Shown here: piece by piece, positions 1 through 7,884 of the stretch
How positions within the stretch are numbered: the first letter of the stretch is position 1
How the letters are laid out: each line of letters begins with the position of its first letter
Position numbers and translations under genes: made by a program
Assembly: GCA_000436035.1 (NCBI GenBank)
Contig: FR893259.1
Span: 55,300 to 65,608 of the forward strand
DNA length: 10,309 bases
Source of the DNA: Prevotella sp. CAG:732
GTDB lineage: Bacteria > Bacteroidota > Bacteroidia > Bacteroidales > Bacteroidaceae
Direction of reading: 5' to 3'
Notes under the pieces: generated by a model
Told to the model about the DNA's origin: nothing
The model's database searches: none
Seen by the model: only the letters and a program-made list of their open reading frames with translations

Positions 1-396
1 CACAAGTTCCGTAGGATTGGTGCTACCCGAAGACATCTCTGCAAAGTGCATGTTCTTGTCGAGCAAGTACTGGGTGAGTTCCTCAATGTTCGCTATCTTC
101 GCCACTGTACAGATAGCGAAACGACCAAGGTGAGAGTTCATAATCAGCGGTTGCGCATCCGTATCGCTGATAACGCCAATACCCGATGTGGCTCCCTCAA
201 ACTTGTCGAGCGAAGCCTCAAACTTGGTACGGAAATAAGAACTTTCGAGATTGTGGATAGAGCGCACGAAGCCTTTATCCTGACTGTAGGTTGCCATACC
301 GCCTCGACGAGTGCCGAGATGCGAGTTGTAGTCGGTGCCGTAGAAAAGGTCTGCGACACAGCTTTTCTTGGAAATAGTTCCGAAAATGCCTCCCAT
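1..396 (-). CDS. PurF-like amidophosphoribosyltransferase paralogue with degenerate glutaminase site (N-terminal part, cut by window edge)
   Basis: 132 codons are visible, from ATG at 396 down to base 1, and the frame stays open. The protein begins MGGIFGTISK and resembles the class II glutamine amidotransferase (Ntn) domain of PurF, which uses ammonia from glutamine to turn PRPP into phosphoribosylamine, the first step of purine synthesis. Recognisable parts are the MxGIFG start, LFYGTDYNSHLGTRRGG (residues 17-33, equivalent to the PurF HRGQ region) and a Ser/Thr-rich STNPTEL near 125-131. The catalytic N-terminal Cys is replaced by Gly2, and the glutamine-binding and oxyanion loops are also altered, so glutaminase activity is unlikely. 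From memory, Bacteroidetes carry this roughly 470-residue paralogue besides a longer PurF that keeps its Cys; that part is knowledge, not seen here. The phosphoribosyltransferase domain would lie beyond the left edge. A consensus promoter lies 40-70 bases upstream. Family assignment is fairly sure, function is not. Confidence 0.8.
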   Translation of the reverse strand, partial: MGGIFGTISKKSCVADLFYGTDYNSHLGTRRGGMATYSQDKGFVRSIHNLESSYFRTKFEASLDKFEGATSGIGVISDTDAQPLIMNSHLGRFAICTVAKIANIEELTQYLLDKNMHFAEMSSGSTNPTELV

Positions 397-434
397 AAGA
401 GTTAAAATCTAGTTTAATGTTAGAAATATGGGTG

Positions 435-466
435 CAAAGGTAATAAAAAGGAAGAAAATACACAAA
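435..466 (-). promoter_or_regulatory. Bacteroidetes-type promoter for the PurF-like gene
   Basis: On the minus strand, TTTG (466-463) is followed after 20 bases by TACCTTTG (442-435). This fits the Bacteroidetes sigma-ABfr pattern TTTG-N19/21-TAnnTTTG. Transcription would start near 428, giving a leader of about 30 bases before the ATG at 396. The element lies about 10 bases beyond the T-run of the citrate synthase terminator on the same strand, so the PurF-like gene is probably its own transcription unit. The start site is inferred. Confidence 0.75.
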
Positions 467-474
467 TTATCATG

Positions 475-521
475 CAAAAAAATAGAGAGGTGAATCCGAT
501 TTTATTCGAGTTCACCTCTTT
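475..521 (-). terminator. Rho-independent terminator of the acn-gltA operon
   Basis: A 9-bp perfect stem pairs 486-494 (AGAGGTGAA) with 511-519 (TTCACCTCT). After a small internal mismatch an inner stem CGA/TCG continues it (497-499 with 506-508). Read on the minus strand the hairpin is followed by C, T, A and then seven T (482-476). It begins about 62 bases after the citrate synthase stop codon. On the plus strand the following bases are not a clean T-run, so it looks directional. Confidence 0.8.
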
Positions 522-582
522 CCATTATATATATAATAATGTATAAGACGATGTTATCATATAGAGAATAACATCTGATGTC

Positions 583-1929
583 TTATCGCTCATCAATAGG
601 CGTATAATCCAACTCGCCCAAGATATTCTTGTAAGCAGGACGGATGATACGACGACCCTCGAAGTTCAACTCCTCGATGCGGTGCGCAGTCCAACCCACG
701 ATACGAGCCATGGCGAAGATTGGAGTGTAAATCTCCTGTGGCAAACCGATCATCTCATAGATGAAACCACTGTAGAAGTCGAGGTTGGCACAAGCAGGCT
801 TGCTACCGCCACGATGCTCCTGTAAGCATTTGATACCTTCTTGCTCGATGAGTTTCAAGAACTCGTACTCATCCTCCCTACCCTTCTCCTTGGCAAGCTC
901 GCCTGCCAATCGCTTCAGCTCTACGGCACGTGGGTCGCTCAAAGTATATACGGCATGACCGATGCCATAGATGAGTCCAGTCTTATCGTATGCCTCCTTG
1001 TTGAGCATTCGCTTCAAGTAGATGTCGAGTTCCGTCACGTTCTTCCAGTCCTTGATGGCTTCCTTCAGGTGATGGAACATATTGATGACCTTGATGTTGG
1101 CACCACCATGGAGAGGACCCTTCAAACTACCGATACCTGCGGCGATAGAGCTATAGGTATCCGTACGAGTAGAAGAGGTGACACGTACGGTGAAGGTAGA
1201 GTTGTTACCACCACCATGCTCAGCCTGGATAATGAGGAGCAAGTCGAGCATACGGGCATCCAATTCGGAGTAGTTCTCATGCTTCATCATGTAGAGGAAG
1301 TTCTCTGCGATGGAGAGGTTCTCACGAGGGTGACGAATATGCAAGCTTCGTCCCTGCACAGAGTGACGATAGATGTTGTATGCGTAGGCAATGATGGTTG
1401 GGAACTTGGCGATCAACTCGATGCTCTGACGCATCAGGTTGTCACGGCTGATGTCATCAGGATTTGGGTCGAAGGTGTACATCTCCAAGACGCAACGAGC
1501 CAAGATGTTCATGATGTTGCTACCCTCCAACTCGATGATATGAGTGATGGTACGATGATCAAGCGGCATGTTGTCGTTCAAGAGTTCCTTGAAGGCATCC
1601 AACTCCTCCTTGTCTGGCAACTGACCAGAGAGCAAGAGGAATGCCACCTCCTCAAAACCGAAACGCTTCTCCTTCAAGAGAGGAGTAACGAGGTCGTCCA
1701 ACTCGTAACCACGATAATAAAGCTTACCCTCGGTAGGGCACAACTTGCCATCGGCATCACGCTCATAACCCACGACGTTACCGATATTGGTCAAACCGAC
1801 CAACACACCGGAGCCATCCTCATTACGAAGACCACGCTTCACATTGAACTTCTTGAATGCCTCCTTATCTATCTTGCATGAGTTCTTAACCTCATCGCTC
1901 AGCTTATATATTAAATATTCCTTATTCAT
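583..1929 (-). CDS. gltA: Citrate synthase
   Basis: 448 residues, a usual length for bacterial citrate synthase. The enzyme condenses acetyl-CoA with oxaloacetate to citrate in the cytosol, the entry step of the TCA cycle. The classic catalytic triad is present: His274 in GPLHGGAN (271-278), His325 in GIGHAVY (322-328) and Asp384 in NLDFYSGF (382-389). A further substrate-binding His238 lies in AEHGGGNNSTF, with arginines at 334 (SDPRA) and 417 (WTAHRIEE). The ATG at 1929 is the first Met of the frame and lies 30 bases after the aconitase stop. No promoter motif is visible in that gap, so it is very likely read through from aconitase. The leader is A/T-rich with no clear Shine-Dalgarno. The stop (583) is followed by a terminator. 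A 2-methylcitrate synthase is conceivable from the fold alone, but the aconitase neighbour favours citrate synthase. Confidence 0.96.
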   Translation of the reverse strand: MNKEYLIYKLSDEVKNSCKIDKEAFKKFNVKRGLRNEDGSGVLVGLTNIGNVVGYERDADGKLCPTEGKLYYRGYELDDLVTPLLKEKRFGFEEVAFLLLSGQLPDKEELDAFKELLNDNMPLDHRTITHIIELEGSNIMNILARCVLEMYTFDPNPDDISRDNLMRQSIELIAKFPTIIAYAYNIYRHSVQGRSLHIRHPRENLSIAENFLYMMKHENYSELDARMLDLLLIIQAEHGGGNNSTFTVRVTSSTRTDTYSSIAAGIGSLKGPLHGGANIKVINMFHHLKEAIKDWKNVTELDIYLKRMLNKEAYDKTGLIYGIGHAVYTLSDPRAVELKRLAGELAKEKGREDEYEFLKLIEQEGIKCLQEHRGGSKPACANLDFYSGFIYEMIGLPQEIYTPIFAMARIVGWTAHRIEELNFEGRRIIRPAYKNILGELDYTPIDER

Positions 1930-1959
1930 ACTTCAAAATTAAAATGAATAAATGATTAA

Positions 1960-4218
1960 TTATTTCTTCGCAGCGTAGTTGAGTGCAGAACCTGCCTTAA
2001 ACCATGCGATTTGCGTATCATTATAGGTGTGCTCCACCTGGAAGCTATCCTCTGTGCCATCTTTGTGCTTCAAGGTGACAGTGAGTTTGCTACCAGGAGC
2101 GAAGTCCTTCAAACCAGTCAAGGAGATGCGGTCATCCTCCTGTACCTTATTATAGTCATCCTTGTTGCAGAAAGTCAAAGCGAGCATACCTTGCTTTTTC
2201 AAGTTGGTCTCATGGATACGAGCGAAACTTTTGGCGAGAATCACCTTCACATTGAGGAAGCGTGGTTCCATGGCTGCATGCTCACGAGAAGAACCCTCGC
2301 CATAGTTGTCCTCTGCCACCACAATGCTGCTGAGACCCTTTTCCTTATAACTCTTGGCTGCGGTAGAAACCTCTTCATATTTGCCACAAACCTGGCACTT
2401 CACCTTGTTGCTCTCGCCATTGAAAGCATTCACGGCACCCATCAGGAGGTTGTCGGAAATGTTTTGCAGATGACCACGGAACTTCAACCAAGGACCTGCC
2501 ATGGAGATATGATCGGTGGTACACTTACCCTGCGTCTTGATGAGCAAAGGCATGTCGATCAAGTCCTTGCCATCCCATGGAGCGAATGGGGCAAGTTTCT
2601 GGAGTCGGTTGCTACCAGGAGCAATCACGACCTCGACATTGGCATTCTCCTCACTTGGAGCAATGAAGCCCTTGTCTTCTACGGCAAATCCCTTTGGAGG
2701 GAAGGTAAAGCCTGTAGGCGCATCGAGTTTCACGCTTTCGCCCTCCTTATTTAATAAGGTGTCGGTAGCAGGATTGAAATCCAAGCGACCAGCGATGGTC
2801 AAGGCGACGGTCAACTCAGGACTGCCGATGAAGGCGAATGTATTAGGGTTGCCATCAGCACGACGGCGGAAGTTACGGTTGAAGGAAGTAACGATGGCGT
2901 TCTTGCGAGTATTGTCGTCAGTATGACGCTTCCACTGTCCGATACAAGGACCACAAGCATTGGTCATAATCAAGGCACCTATCTTCTTGAAGTCGTCCAA
3001 GATACCATCACGCTCTGCTGTATAACGAATCTGCTCAGAACCAGGGTTGATAATCAACTGACCTTTCACCTCGATGCCCTTCTCGTAAGCCTGGCGAGCG
3101 ATACTTGCCGCACGAGCCAAGTCTTGGTAAGAAGAGTTGGTACAACTACCTACCAATCCTACTTCCACCACCATCGGATAATCGTTGGCAGGACCTTTCG
3201 CCTTCATGTGAGAGATTGGGGTTGCAGCATCAGGTGTGAAAGGACCATTGAGATGTGGCTCCACCTTGGAGAGGTCGATTTCTACGATTTGGTCGTAGAA
3301 AGCAGAAGGATTGGCAAGTACCTCATCATCAGCACGAAGTTCGGTGGCATTCTGCTGAGCAAGGACAGCGATTTCCTCACGTCCCGTCTTGCGGAGATAT
3401 TCATCGGCATTCTCGTCGAATGGGAAGATGGAACAAGTAGCTCCAAGCTCGGCACCCATATTGCAGATAGTAGCCTTGCCCGTGGTAGAGATGCTATCCA
3501 AGCCCTCGCCGAAATATTCGAGGATGGCATTGGTACCACCCTTTACGGTGAGGATTCCGAGGATTTCGAGGATGACATCCTTAGGAGTAGCCCAACCAGA
3601 GAGTTTACCTGTGAGATGCACACCGATGAGGCGAGGCATTTTCAATTCCCATGGCTGACCAGTCAACACATCGACGGCATCAGCGCCACCTACGCCCACA
3701 GCCACCATACCGAGACCGCCGGCATTAGGAGTATGAGAGTCTGTACCCACCATCATACCGCCAGGAAAAGCATAGTTTTCCAATACCACCTGGTGGATGA
3801 TACCTGCGCCCGGTCCCCAGAAACCGATATGGTATTTCTGAGAAACAGACTTCAAGAAGTCATACACCTCCTTGTTAGTCTTGCATGCCTCAGGTAGGTC
3901 TTGCGTAGCTCCCACATCGGCACGAATCAAGTGATCACAATGTACGGAAGCAGGCACTGCGACCTTGTCCTTGCCTGCGTTCATGAACTGAAGGAGCGCC
4001 ATTTGGGCAGTTGCATCCTGCATCGCCACGCGGTTAGGTCGGAAATCGACATATTCTACACCTCTTTTATATGGTCGGAGTTGCGACGGATCAAAAAGGT
4101 GCGCAAAGAGAACTTTCTCTGCGTAAGTGAGAGGTCGTTTCACGGTAGCCTTAGCCTGTGCTACATTTGCAGAATACGAAGCATAGAAGCTTCTCAACAT
4201 TTCAATGTCCAGTATCAT
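1960..4218 (-). CDS. acn: Aconitate hydratase (mitochondrial-type aconitase)
   Basis: 752 residues from the ATG at 4218. A GTG at 4227 would add three residues, but MILDIEMLRSFYASY agrees better with how I recall Bacteroides aconitases beginning. The enzyme interconverts citrate and isocitrate with a [4Fe-4S] cluster. The three cluster cysteines are visible: Cys359 in GSCTNSSYQD, and Cys422 and Cys425 in NACGPCIGQW. Other family signatures are GTDSHTPNAGGLG (about 158-170), DHISMAG at the linker to the swivelling domain (about 569-575) and NYGEGSSREHAAMEPR (about 638-653), which carries the active-site serine. Length and motifs fit the mitochondrial-like aconitase described in Bacteroides fragilis rather than AcnB. 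It is the first gene of an operon with citrate synthase, and a TAATTTTG promoter element lies about 50 bases upstream. The oxygen-labile cluster suits an anaerobe. Confidence 0.96.
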   Translation of the reverse strand: MILDIEMLRSFYASYSANVAQAKATVKRPLTYAEKVLFAHLFDPSQLRPYKRGVEYVDFRPNRVAMQDATAQMALLQFMNAGKDKVAVPASVHCDHLIRADVGATQDLPEACKTNKEVYDFLKSVSQKYHIGFWGPGAGIIHQVVLENYAFPGGMMVGTDSHTPNAGGLGMVAVGVGGADAVDVLTGQPWELKMPRLIGVHLTGKLSGWATPKDVILEILGILTVKGGTNAILEYFGEGLDSISTTGKATICNMGAELGATCSIFPFDENADEYLRKTGREEIAVLAQQNATELRADDEVLANPSAFYDQIVEIDLSKVEPHLNGPFTPDAATPISHMKAKGPANDYPMVVEVGLVGSCTNSSYQDLARAASIARQAYEKGIEVKGQLIINPGSEQIRYTAERDGILDDFKKIGALIMTNACGPCIGQWKRHTDDNTRKNAIVTSFNRNFRRRADGNPNTFAFIGSPELTVALTIAGRLDFNPATDTLLNKEGESVKLDAPTGFTFPPKGFAVEDKGFIAPSEENANVEVVIAPGSNRLQKLAPFAPWDGKDLIDMPLLIKTQGKCTTDHISMAGPWLKFRGHLQNISDNLLMGAVNAFNGESNKVKCQVCGKYEEVSTAAKSYKEKGLSSIVVAEDNYGEGSSREHAAMEPRFLNVKVILAKSFARIHETNLKKQGMLALTFCNKDDYNKVQEDDRISLTGLKDFAPGSKLTVTLKHKDGTEDSFQVEHTYNDTQIAWFKAGSALNYAAKK

Positions 4219-4267
4219 CTTATTCACTTTTAAAATTAATATTCACTAACTAATAGGTTTGTGTTTG

Positions 4268-4298
4268 CAAAATTACGAAATTATTTTCATATTGCAGT
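4268..4298 (-). promoter_or_regulatory. Promoter of the acn-gltA operon
   Basis: On the minus strand, TAATTTTG (4275-4268) matches the Bacteroidetes -7 consensus TAnnTTTG. The upstream element is weak: ACTG at 4298-4295, 19 bases away, stands where TTTG is expected. The start of transcription would fall near 4261, giving a leader of about 43 bases to the ATG at 4218. A weak -33 element could mean dependence on an activator, but that is inference. Confidence 0.55.
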
Positions 4299-4499
4299 AA
4301 ATATCTTCAATTATTTTACAATTTGCTAGCGTTTTTCCTTGTTTTTGATAAATTTGATGTATAAATATACTTTTTCGGAAGAAAGTTAGGCGAAGTCTTG
4401 CAGAATTTTGGACGAAACCAAGATGGGTGAAATTAGAAAAAATGAGGAACAAAAGTCATTTTTTCACAAATCCGTAACAATAATATGGAAAAAAATACT

Positions 4500-4507
4500 T
4501 AATTTTG
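4500..4507 (+). promoter_or_regulatory. Promoter -7 element of the Oar-like gene
   Basis: TAATTTTG at 4500-4507, followed by C, matches TAnnTTTG. I see no convincing TTTG 19-21 bases upstream; the bases there are A-rich with a GTAAC. Transcription would begin near 4514, leaving a leader of about 78 bases that contains the bulged stem at 4535-4553 and an A-rich stretch directly before the ATG at 4592. Confidence 0.5.
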
Positions 4508-4591
4508 CAGCGTATTTCAATAACAGAGGTTAAAGTCTAGCCATTTAGCAGACATTTCCTCACACATTATTAACCAATTTAATAAAAAGGT

Positions 4592-7500
4592 ATGCAAAAA
4601 AGATTGCATTTACTTATTGCCATGATGGTACTCTTGGTATCACAGGCAATGGCACAGATTACCACTTCAGGCGTGAATGGCAAGGTTACAGCCAATGGCG
4701 AGGATGTCAGTGGAGCCACCGTCACCGCCACTCACCAACCTTCCGGTACAGTTTATCGTGCAGTGACCAACATCGATGGTCGATACACTATTCAGGGTAT
4801 GCGCCCAGGCGGTCCATACAAGGTTGAAATCTCATACGTAGGTTATGAGCCAAAGACTTTCGAGAAAATCCAGTTGTCTTTGGGCGAAAGCACCAACCTT
4901 TCTTGTAAACTTCAGGAAGACGCACAAGTTTTGCAAGATGTGGTCGTAACAGGAAAAGCTGGACTTGCCGCTTCTCGTACTGGCGCAGCAACGAGCATGA
5001 ATGCACAGCAAATCAATGATATGCCTAGCATCACACACGGAATCGCAGACGTGGCTCGCTTGAACCCACAGTTGACTGTCACCAACTCTGGTACGATGTC
5101 ATTTGCTGGAACCAACAACAGATATAACAACTTCATGATTGATGGTGCAGCTAACAACGACGTTTTCGGCTTGGCATCTAATGGTAGCAATGGTGGTCAA
5201 GCTGGTACTCAACCTGTATCTATGGAAACCATCGAACAAATCCAGATTAGCGTTGCGCCTTTTGATGTTCGCCAAAGTGGTTTCACAGGTGGTGCCATCA
5301 ATGCTATCACCAAGTCGGGTACCAACCAGTTCCATGGTTCTGCCTATTTCTATGGTTACAACCAAAACTTGATTGGTACAAAATATCCTTATTCTGACGG
5401 TACTGGTTACGCTCCTAAATATCAGAAGCAGAACGAGTACAACGCCGGTGTTACGCTCGGCGGTCCTATCATCAAGAACAAGTTGTTCTTCTTTGCTAAC
5501 TACGAGCACACCAACAAACAATATCCTAACCTCTATGGTCTTGGTTCTAGCTACTCTGCTGTCGATCAGGCACAAGCTACCGACATCCTCAAGATGGTAA
5601 AAGATATTGCAGCCAAGCAAGGCTTAGATTACAACTACAATTATGACTCTAAAGATATCTACACGAAGAGCGACAAGGCTGGATTGAAACTTGACTGGAA
5701 CATCAACGAGTTCAACAAGTTTGCCATTCGATGGAGTATGGTAAGCGCTGAGCAGTTGAGCGGAACAGGTAGCCGCACCTCCCTGAATGCGGAGACATAC
5801 AGCTATCCATTCAAGAGCACAACCCACTCATTCATCGCAGAGTTGCAGAGCCGTTTCTCACCAGCTGTCAGCAATGAGGCACGTGCTAGCTTCGTAAGAG
5901 TACGTGACAATCGAGACATCATCGGCCGTACCCCTATGATTTCTATTTCTGATGTTGGTGGCGGTTCGGTCAATCTCGGCAACGAGCGCAACTCTATGGC
6001 AAACTATCTGAACCAAGACGTTTGGACAATAGAAGACAACTTAACTTGGCTCCGTGGTAACCATACTTTCATCTTCGGTACCCACAATGAGATCTACCAC
6101 TTCAAGAATATGTTCCTTTCAGACTTGTTTGGTTCCTATACATTCAAGGGCTACGACAATTTCAAGGCATATTATGATGACTATATGAACGACCGTTTGG
6201 ATCCTACCAAGTCATACATGAACCAATATCGTTATGGTCATGCCAACGTAGATGTAACAGGCACCACAAACTGGGCTTCCGAGTTCAGTGCAGGACAATT
6301 CGGCATCTATGCACAAGACAAGTGGGCTGCTACAAATAACTTCACATTGACATACGGTTTGCGTTTGGACATTCCTGTATTCTTTGATACTCCTATGGAG
6401 AACAAGGACTTCAATGACTGGGCAGCAAAGCATAACTATGACTTGAAGACCAACCGCAGCTTGTCATTTGCTCCAATGGTATCACCACGAGTAGGTTTCC
6501 GTTGGGACATCAACAATGACCGTCGCTTCATCCTCCGTGGTGGTGCAGGCGTTTTCACAGGTCGCATTCCATTTGTTTGGGTCAGCAACAACTTCTCAGG
6601 AACTGGAGTTCAGATTTCTTCGTATGATAGCAACTACTCAAACACAAAGGGCTTGGAGTTGATTCTCGACCCTAACAAGCAAGAGTCAAACGCTCAAAAG
6701 TTGGGAGCCATCACAGGTAACCAGGACGTTGCAGTATGCAGCAAGAACTTTAAGTTCGCCCAGAACCTCCGTCTCAACCTCGGTTTCGACTTTGATTTGT
6801 TGGGCATCAATTGGACCGCTGAAGCTATCTATTCCAAGACCTTGAACGATATTATCTACAAGAACCTCGCCATGGAGCAGAGCGGCGAGACCTTCTCTCA
6901 GAAGTATGGTTACGAATGGGACAACCGTCCTCTCTACCAGAGCACCGTCAGCGGCACTCCTATCGCAGGCATCTATACTTTGTGCAACACATCCAAGGGT
7001 TACACCGTCAACCTCTCCTTAAAGGCAGAGAAGCACTTCAACTTCGGTCTTGACTTGATGGCTAGCTACACATGGACACGCTCTAGAAGCGTAGCAAATG
7101 GTGGTTCCTCCGTAGCAAAGAGCAACTGGACCTACCAATATACCTATCGTGATTGCAACAACTTGGAGGTGGGCAACTCTGCATACAACGTGCCTCACCG
7201 CATTCAGGCATCCGCTTATTATCACGTGCAATATGGTCATCAAAAGCAATGGCAGACCACCGTTGGCTTGATTTACCAAGGCAAGAGTGGCGCTCCTTAT
7301 ACCTTATATTATTATGGAGACGTCAACGAGGATGGATCTAAGGGCAACGACCTTTTCTACATCCCTACAGACGCACAGATTGACAAGATGAAGTTCGAGC
7401 AGCCTTCCAAGAAGGTCAACAACAACTTCACTGCCAAGGTATTCGGCAAGGACTTTGATGGTATATTGACAGAAGAAAGACAGCGTGAGATGTTGAAGGT

Positions 7501-7852
7501 TTGGATTGCAGACGATTCTTACTTGAGAAATCACCGTGGTGAGTACTACAAGCGATTTGCAGACAACCTAGCTTTCGAGCATCATTTCGACGTACACTTC
7601 GCACAGAAGTATAGTTTCAAGGTAGCTGGTCAAATCAACTCCATCGAGTTGAGCTTCGACATCTTGAACGTCGGCAACCTCTTGAACAAGGATTGGGGTC
7701 ATACCTACGGTGATGGATTTGGAACATATTACTCTCCAGTCAACTACCAAGGTGGTGGTGTTTATCAGTTCACAGGTGCTTACGCATACAAGAACTACAG
7801 TGATTACTACAGCCGCTGGCGTGGTCAGATTGGTTTGAAATATACCTTCTAA
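4592..7852 (+). CDS. Oar-like TonB-dependent outer-membrane protein with carboxypeptidase-regulatory-like domain
   Basis: 1086 residues. A signal peptide covers residues 1-21 (KR, hydrophobic stretch, AMA before Gln22). A carboxypeptidase-regulatory-like beta-sandwich follows at about 24-108, with the usual GATVTAT, NIDGRYTIQGM and ISYVGYEPK segments. Next is a TonB-box-like LQDVVVTG (114-121) and a plug from about 125 to 255 with RYNNFMIDGAANND and GGAINAITKSGTNQFHGS. The remaining 830 or so residues are an aromatic-rich beta-barrel ending IGLKYTF, with the C-terminal Phe usual for barrel assembly. This order matches the Oar family known from Myxococcus, found widely in Bacteroidetes. It should sit in the outer membrane and use TonB-ExbBD energy to move an unknown substrate. 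No SusD partner, sigma factor or anti-sigma factor adjoins it, so it is not a standard polysaccharide utilisation pair. It is a single-gene unit with its own promoter and a strong terminator. Confidence 0.9.
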   Translation: MQKRLHLLIAMMVLLVSQAMAQITTSGVNGKVTANGEDVSGATVTATHQPSGTVYRAVTNIDGRYTIQGMRPGGPYKVEISYVGYEPKTFEKIQLSLGESTNLSCKLQEDAQVLQDVVVTGKAGLAASRTGAATSMNAQQINDMPSITHGIADVARLNPQLTVTNSGTMSFAGTNNRYNNFMIDGAANNDVFGLASNGSNGGQAGTQPVSMETIEQIQISVAPFDVRQSGFTGGAINAITKSGTNQFHGSAYFYGYNQNLIGTKYPYSDGTGYAPKYQKQNEYNAGVTLGGPIIKNKLFFFANYEHTNKQYPNLYGLGSSYSAVDQAQATDILKMVKDIAAKQGLDYNYNYDSKDIYTKSDKAGLKLDWNINEFNKFAIRWSMVSAEQLSGTGSRTSLNAETYSYPFKSTTHSFIAELQSRFSPAVSNEARASFVRVRDNRDIIGRTPMISISDVGGGSVNLGNERNSMANYLNQDVWTIEDNLTWLRGNHTFIFGTHNEIYHFKNMFLSDLFGSYTFKGYDNFKAYYDDYMNDRLDPTKSYMNQYRYGHANVDVTGTTNWASEFSAGQFGIYAQDKWAATNNFTLTYGLRLDIPVFFDTPMENKDFNDWAAKHNYDLKTNRSLSFAPMVSPRVGFRWDINNDRRFILRGGAGVFTGRIPFVWVSNNFSGTGVQISSYDSNYSNTKGLELILDPNKQESNAQKLGAITGNQDVAVCSKNFKFAQNLRLNLGFDFDLLGINWTAEAIYSKTLNDIIYKNLAMEQSGETFSQKYGYEWDNRPLYQSTVSGTPIAGIYTLCNTSKGYTVNLSLKAEKHFNFGLDLMASYTWTRSRSVANGGSSVAKSNWTYQYTYRDCNNLEVGNSAYNVPHRIQASAYYHVQYGHQKQWQTTVGLIYQGKSGAPYTLYYYGDVNEDGSKGNDLFYIPTDAQIDKMKFEQPSKKVNNNFTAKVFGKDFDGILTEERQREMLKVWIADDSYLRNHRGEYYKRFADNLAFEHHFDVHFAQKYSFKVAGQINSIELSFDILNVGNLLNKDWGHTYGDGFGTYYSPVNYQGGGVYQFTGAYAYKNYSDYYSRWRGQIGLKYTF

Positions 7853-7884
7853 TCAGAAGATTGAGATTTCAAAGAGATAAAATT

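Larger units (their letters stand above)
4219..4591. other. Divergent intergenic regulatory region between acn and the Oar-like gene
   Basis: 373 bases, strongly A/T-rich, with no gene that I can support. It holds a promoter element towards aconitase (4268-4275, minus) and one towards the outer-membrane protein (4500-4507, plus). A second plus-strand TAAATTTG at 4349-4356 is preceded by TTTG at 4322-4325, but the 23-base spacing is longer than usual, so it is at best a minor promoter. A small bulged stem, GTCT/AGAC plus GC/GC, spans 4535-4553 in the leader of the plus-strand gene. The middle (about 4380-4480) shows nothing I can name. Confidence 0.6.

Noticed and set aside
523..541. TATATATA-rich palindrome near the citrate synthase stop
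   Set aside because: It is low-complexity A/T sequence. The adjacent hairpin with a T-run explains termination without it.
841..1881. A 346-codon open frame on the plus strand opposite citrate synthase
   Set aside because: It is a codon-bias shadow. The minus strand carries the full catalytic triad of citrate synthase, and the antisense product resembles nothing and has no promoter or start signal.
2923..3897. A 324-codon plus-strand frame opposite aconitase, plus a 247-codon one at 2011-2754
   Set aside because: Both lie inside the well-supported aconitase gene on the other strand and have no recognisable domain. They look like antisense shadows.
4349..4356. A second TAAATTTG promoter for the Oar-like gene
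   Set aside because: The only TTTG upstream is 23 bases away, outside the usual spacing, and the leader would be about 230 bases. It is kept only as a note.
5099..5620. A 173-codon minus-strand frame inside the Oar-like gene
   Set aside because: The plus-strand frame shows signal peptide, plug and barrel features without a break. The antisense frame has none.
4592..7852. SusC of a polysaccharide utilisation locus
   Set aside because: No SusD gene, glycoside hydrolase or sensor adjoins it, and the domain details fit the Oar-like group better.
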